DNA of 64,000 nt from contig OW051492.1 of assembly GCA_932521035.1 (NCBI GenBank), forward strand, positions 9,920,001 through 9,984,000, given 5' to 3'. The notes under the pieces were generated by a model, which worked only from the letters and a program-made list of their open reading frames with translations, searched no databases and was not told the DNA's origin. The translations under genes were made by a program, and so were the position numbers. Origin of the DNA: Oscheius dolichura (Eukaryota > Nematoda > Chromadorea > Rhabditida > Rhabditidae). The first letter of the stretch is position 1, and the number at the start of each line of letters is the position of its first letter. Positions 61,721 through 64,000 of this stretch are shown here, one piece after another.

Positions 61721-62164
61721 AAATAGAAAATAACGGAGAAGAACTAGCCAGATCCAACAAACAATTTTATCATATGTTCTATGCCCATCACTACATACCG
61801 ACAGGCAAGTTCTCTACTCTGCTTGTTAAATTCATATAAACTGTTAGAACGTCAGAGAGACCGATCAGGAAAAACCTTCAAGCAAGAGAAAAAACTGTGA
61901 TGCCACTAAACACCGTTGTCTTCGACCTCTTCTTACGGTATAGTTAAACTGGGAAGAAGGAAACATCTCTAAACAACATCTACAGACAATAGTCTCTAAA
62001 GTAATCTTCGTTTTCATTAAAATTAAACTAGAAGTCTTTAGACAACGTATTCATGTCTGAATGGTAGCAGTTCCCGTCGTGGTGTGTGCAAATGTGGAGA
62101 TGAATACCTCTATAAAATATTTATCGAGTGACTACAATGCCCTATGAAGAAACCGTATTATTAG
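61721..62164. other. Intergenic, nothing recognised
   Basis: No coding-like frame or repeat assigned. Confidence 0.3.
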
Positions 62165-62468
62165 AGAGCGTCATAAGTCATTGTGACCTTTCTCATAACT
62201 TTTTTTTTATTTCTGAGTCAAATTCGTTCGGTTAAAGTGAACAAAAACAAAGTTATCCACGAAAATGCGAAATAAACGAGAAATCCCGAAAAAATGGTTT
62301 TATGCCCAGTTTGAAACGGCCGCCAAAAATTTTGGGTTCCGACTGAAAACCTAAATTTGGGCTTGGAATTTTTTTCAGACCATTCTCTAACCAGCGCACT
62401 TTGACCGAACGAATTTGACCCAGAAATAAAAAAGTTATGAGGCCATCACAATGACTTATGACGCGCTC
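62165..62468. repeat. Foldback element, ~130-bp arms
   Basis: GAGCGTCATAAGTCATTGTG at the left is matched at the right by CACAATGACTTATGACGCGC. Inner parts (CATAACTTTTTTTTTATTTC; GAAATAAAAAAGTTATGAGG; CGTTCGGTTAAAGTG; CACTTTGACCGAACG) also pair. It looks like a MITE or foldback element. Confidence 0.75.
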
Positions 62469-62729
62469 TAATTGCTAGATTAAATACTGTAATTTAAAAA
62501 AAAAACTTCTTCAAACTCTGAAAATTATAGGCGTCGAAACGGATAGATGGACCAGCAGAGCCAAGGCAGTCGTTGAAAATATCCCAACGACCTATTACAT
62601 ATATATTACAATAAAACTAAGGCCTACAGATGCTTACTCATCCTACCTCAAATACTGTTATAAATAAACCGTTCGATCAAAGAAAATCCGACCTCCTAGA
62701 TGTAGAAGTTGACTAGAAATCCTGAATAA

Positions 62730-63190
62730 ACAGTTGATAGCCCACTGTCTTCCCTACAGGACCCACCCAGTTCGCCGTTTGGCTCGGTGTAACATTGGCA
62801 GTCGTCTTCCGCTGGCTGCTAACTCTTTCATAGTTTGTTCTGGTCTCGTAACGGCTTCATTTCGGCCCGTGTCAGTCTACTTTCTTCCTATTCAAGCCCT
62901 GTTATAACCAAAAATCCTTCCATGTCATGTCTTCCAACATGTCATTTTGCTCATCAATCCGGGAATAACTCCTTTTCCCCGTCTTTTAGCCCATTTTCTC
63001 TATATTTTCAGTTGGCATACATCCAGGGCATCTTTCTATCCAATAAGAACACTTTGGGTCTCTTGGAGACCGCAGAAGGTGTCCCTGACTGGGCAAATAG
63101 AGAAGAGGACTCCTCTCATCTCAGAAAGGCTGCTCACCACGACCTGGTTAGAATTATCATCCGAAGAATATGGTGGCCCTGTTATTTTTA
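62730..63190 (+). pseudogene. Gene-like repeat fragment, LAYIQ family (copy 5)
   Basis: CTGTCTTCCCTACAGG then a frame resembling 57337 (HPVRRLARCNIGSRLPLAAN). TTTTCAGTTGGCATACATCC at 63004 starts an exon reading LAYIQGIFLSNKNTLGLLET and VPDWANREEDSSHLRKAAHH. Longest open LAYIQ exon here; family unknown. Confidence 0.4.
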
Positions 63191-63481
63191 CGGTTTATTC
63201 ACGTCAAAATGCAAAAGTATTAATATTATGAGGAAAAAAAATAATGGAATACAGATACAAAATGAAAATTATATACGTGTGTGTGTATGTGTGGGTGCTT
63301 CTTATGAGATCAGTAAGTGGTGCCCTTAAAATTGCATTGGATGAGTTCAAACGGTTAAATGCTGCTCTGTACCGTTTCCACTTGGTTTTCGTTGAGATAG
63401 GTGTCCATATTTTGTGAGGTACGCGATCGGCGGGAAAATCTGAACCATTTTTTCAGTCAAATCAGGCTGGATGGGTGGGAA

Positions 63482-63621
63482 TTACCCGAGGAGCGGCTGC
63501 TGGACGGAGTGGCAGCGCAGGGCTCGTTTAATCTGGGACCGGTTGAAATAAAACCAAATCCAAGGGTTCATACAGCTGTTCAAATTTCCAAAGAAAAGAA
63601 TATAAGTGGCGAAGGCCGGAT
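63482..63621 (-). CDS. Last exon of a rhodopsin-family GPCR (vasopressin/nematocin-receptor-like)
   Basis: After TTTTCAG on the minus strand the frame reads DPAFATYILFFGNLNSCMNP, then WIWFYFNRSQIKRALRCH and ends QQPLLG. LNSC-x-NPWI is the seventh-helix motif of vasopressin/oxytocin-type and related peptide receptors, followed by helix 8. The upstream exons would lie at higher coordinates; none is visible up to 64000, so the gene continues outside the window. Receptor subtype is an inference from this one motif. Confidence 0.6.
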
Positions 63622-64000
63622 CTGAAAAGGAGAAATTACCGTTACCTCGTTTCCAGGGGTTCAAGCGCGCCGATAGTAAACACGCCCTAGAAACCCCAAT
63701 TTTTTCCTTATTTATAGACTTTCTTAATCCAATTTTTCTACTAGAATATAGCTCTTGAAACGCTCTATCAAATGACCTAAAAATATCGCGAACATCTTAA
63801 TGGACAATTCCTTGGCGCCGTTTATAAGCGCGCTCTGTTGACTACCAATGCCTTTTGCTCGTATTTCCTCAATTTCTATTTTTTTTCACAGTATTTACCA
63901 ATTTTTAGGGATTTTCCATTTCTACGTAAAGCTACCTTTATGATAAGAAGAGAAAAACTAAAAAAAGCTCGAAAAATTGGGAAAAATCAAAGAAATTGCT
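63622..64000. other. Presumed GPCR intron
   Basis: Contains MITE-like ends (AAGCGCGCCGATAGTAAACA; TTATAAGCGCGCTC). No further exon seen. Confidence 0.35.

Overview
The window is nuclear DNA of a nematode, most likely a chromadorean of rhabditid type. The main evidence is five genes for the SL1 spliced-leader RNA (leader beginning GGTTTAATTACCC, followed by a splice donor and the Sm-type site AATTTTGG), two nematode-like 119-nt 5S rRNA genes, a disrupted major sperm protein (MSP) gene, and many genes with 35-50 bp introns ending in TTTTCAG. All exon structures below were read by eye. Genes marked as exact have exons whose lengths sum to an open frame.

Layout. 1-7 kb: small inverted-repeat element, a small gene of unknown function, a cysteine-rich EB-module-like protein, a secreted C-type lectin (minus strand) and a kinase fragment. 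7.6-13.1 kb: four single-exon genes for secreted Gly-rich repeat proteins plus one antisense fragment; two related multi-exon genes lie at 17.3-19.3 and 38.0-39.2 kb, and these two carry a conserved helical central domain between Gly-rich arms. 13.1-15.5 kb: CHK/EcKinase-like gene (minus). 16.6-18.8 kb: an inverted duplication holding the two 5S rRNA genes, one of them inside an intron of the 17.3 kb gene. 19.8-22.1 kb: coiled-coil gene (minus). 23.1-27.9 kb: probable secreted or membrane cysteine-containing protein. 28.6-31.8 kb: TBCCD1 homologue with two SL1 RNA genes in one intron. 32.8-36.5 kb: cation diffusion facilitator transporter. 29.7-37.4 kb: five SL1 RNA genes. 39.8-43.5 kb: PBDC1 homologue and Nup58-like FG nucleoporin, closely spaced on the same strand. 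45.6-56.3 kb: an MSP gene split by a NeSL-like non-LTR retrotransposon (zinc fingers, Ulp1-type protease, reverse transcriptase, restriction-like endonuclease), then a second, 5'-truncated, decayed copy. 56.3-63.2 kb: repeated gene-like fragments around a divergent forkhead gene. 63.5 kb: last exon of a GPCR running off the window.

The most unusual region is 45.6-56.3 kb. The retroelement frame has no methionine for roughly 300 codons after its 5' junction and is open and in frame with the MSP exons. The junction carries an intron-less (processed) copy of the MSP exon 2/3 boundary. Downstream of the reverse transcriptase the element has a second open frame of 299 codons that needs removal of a 42-bp intron; the region and intron are kept in both copies. 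I infer a retroelement that lives in MSP genes and is expressed from the MSP transcript.

A second theme is a 20-nt motif (consensus CACCCGTAAARTCTCGGCAG). It sits at exactly -39 to -59 before all five SL1 RNA genes (degenerate in two) and is also the terminal inverted repeat of at least six dispersed ~95-130 bp hairpins. The position suggests a snRNA-type proximal sequence element.
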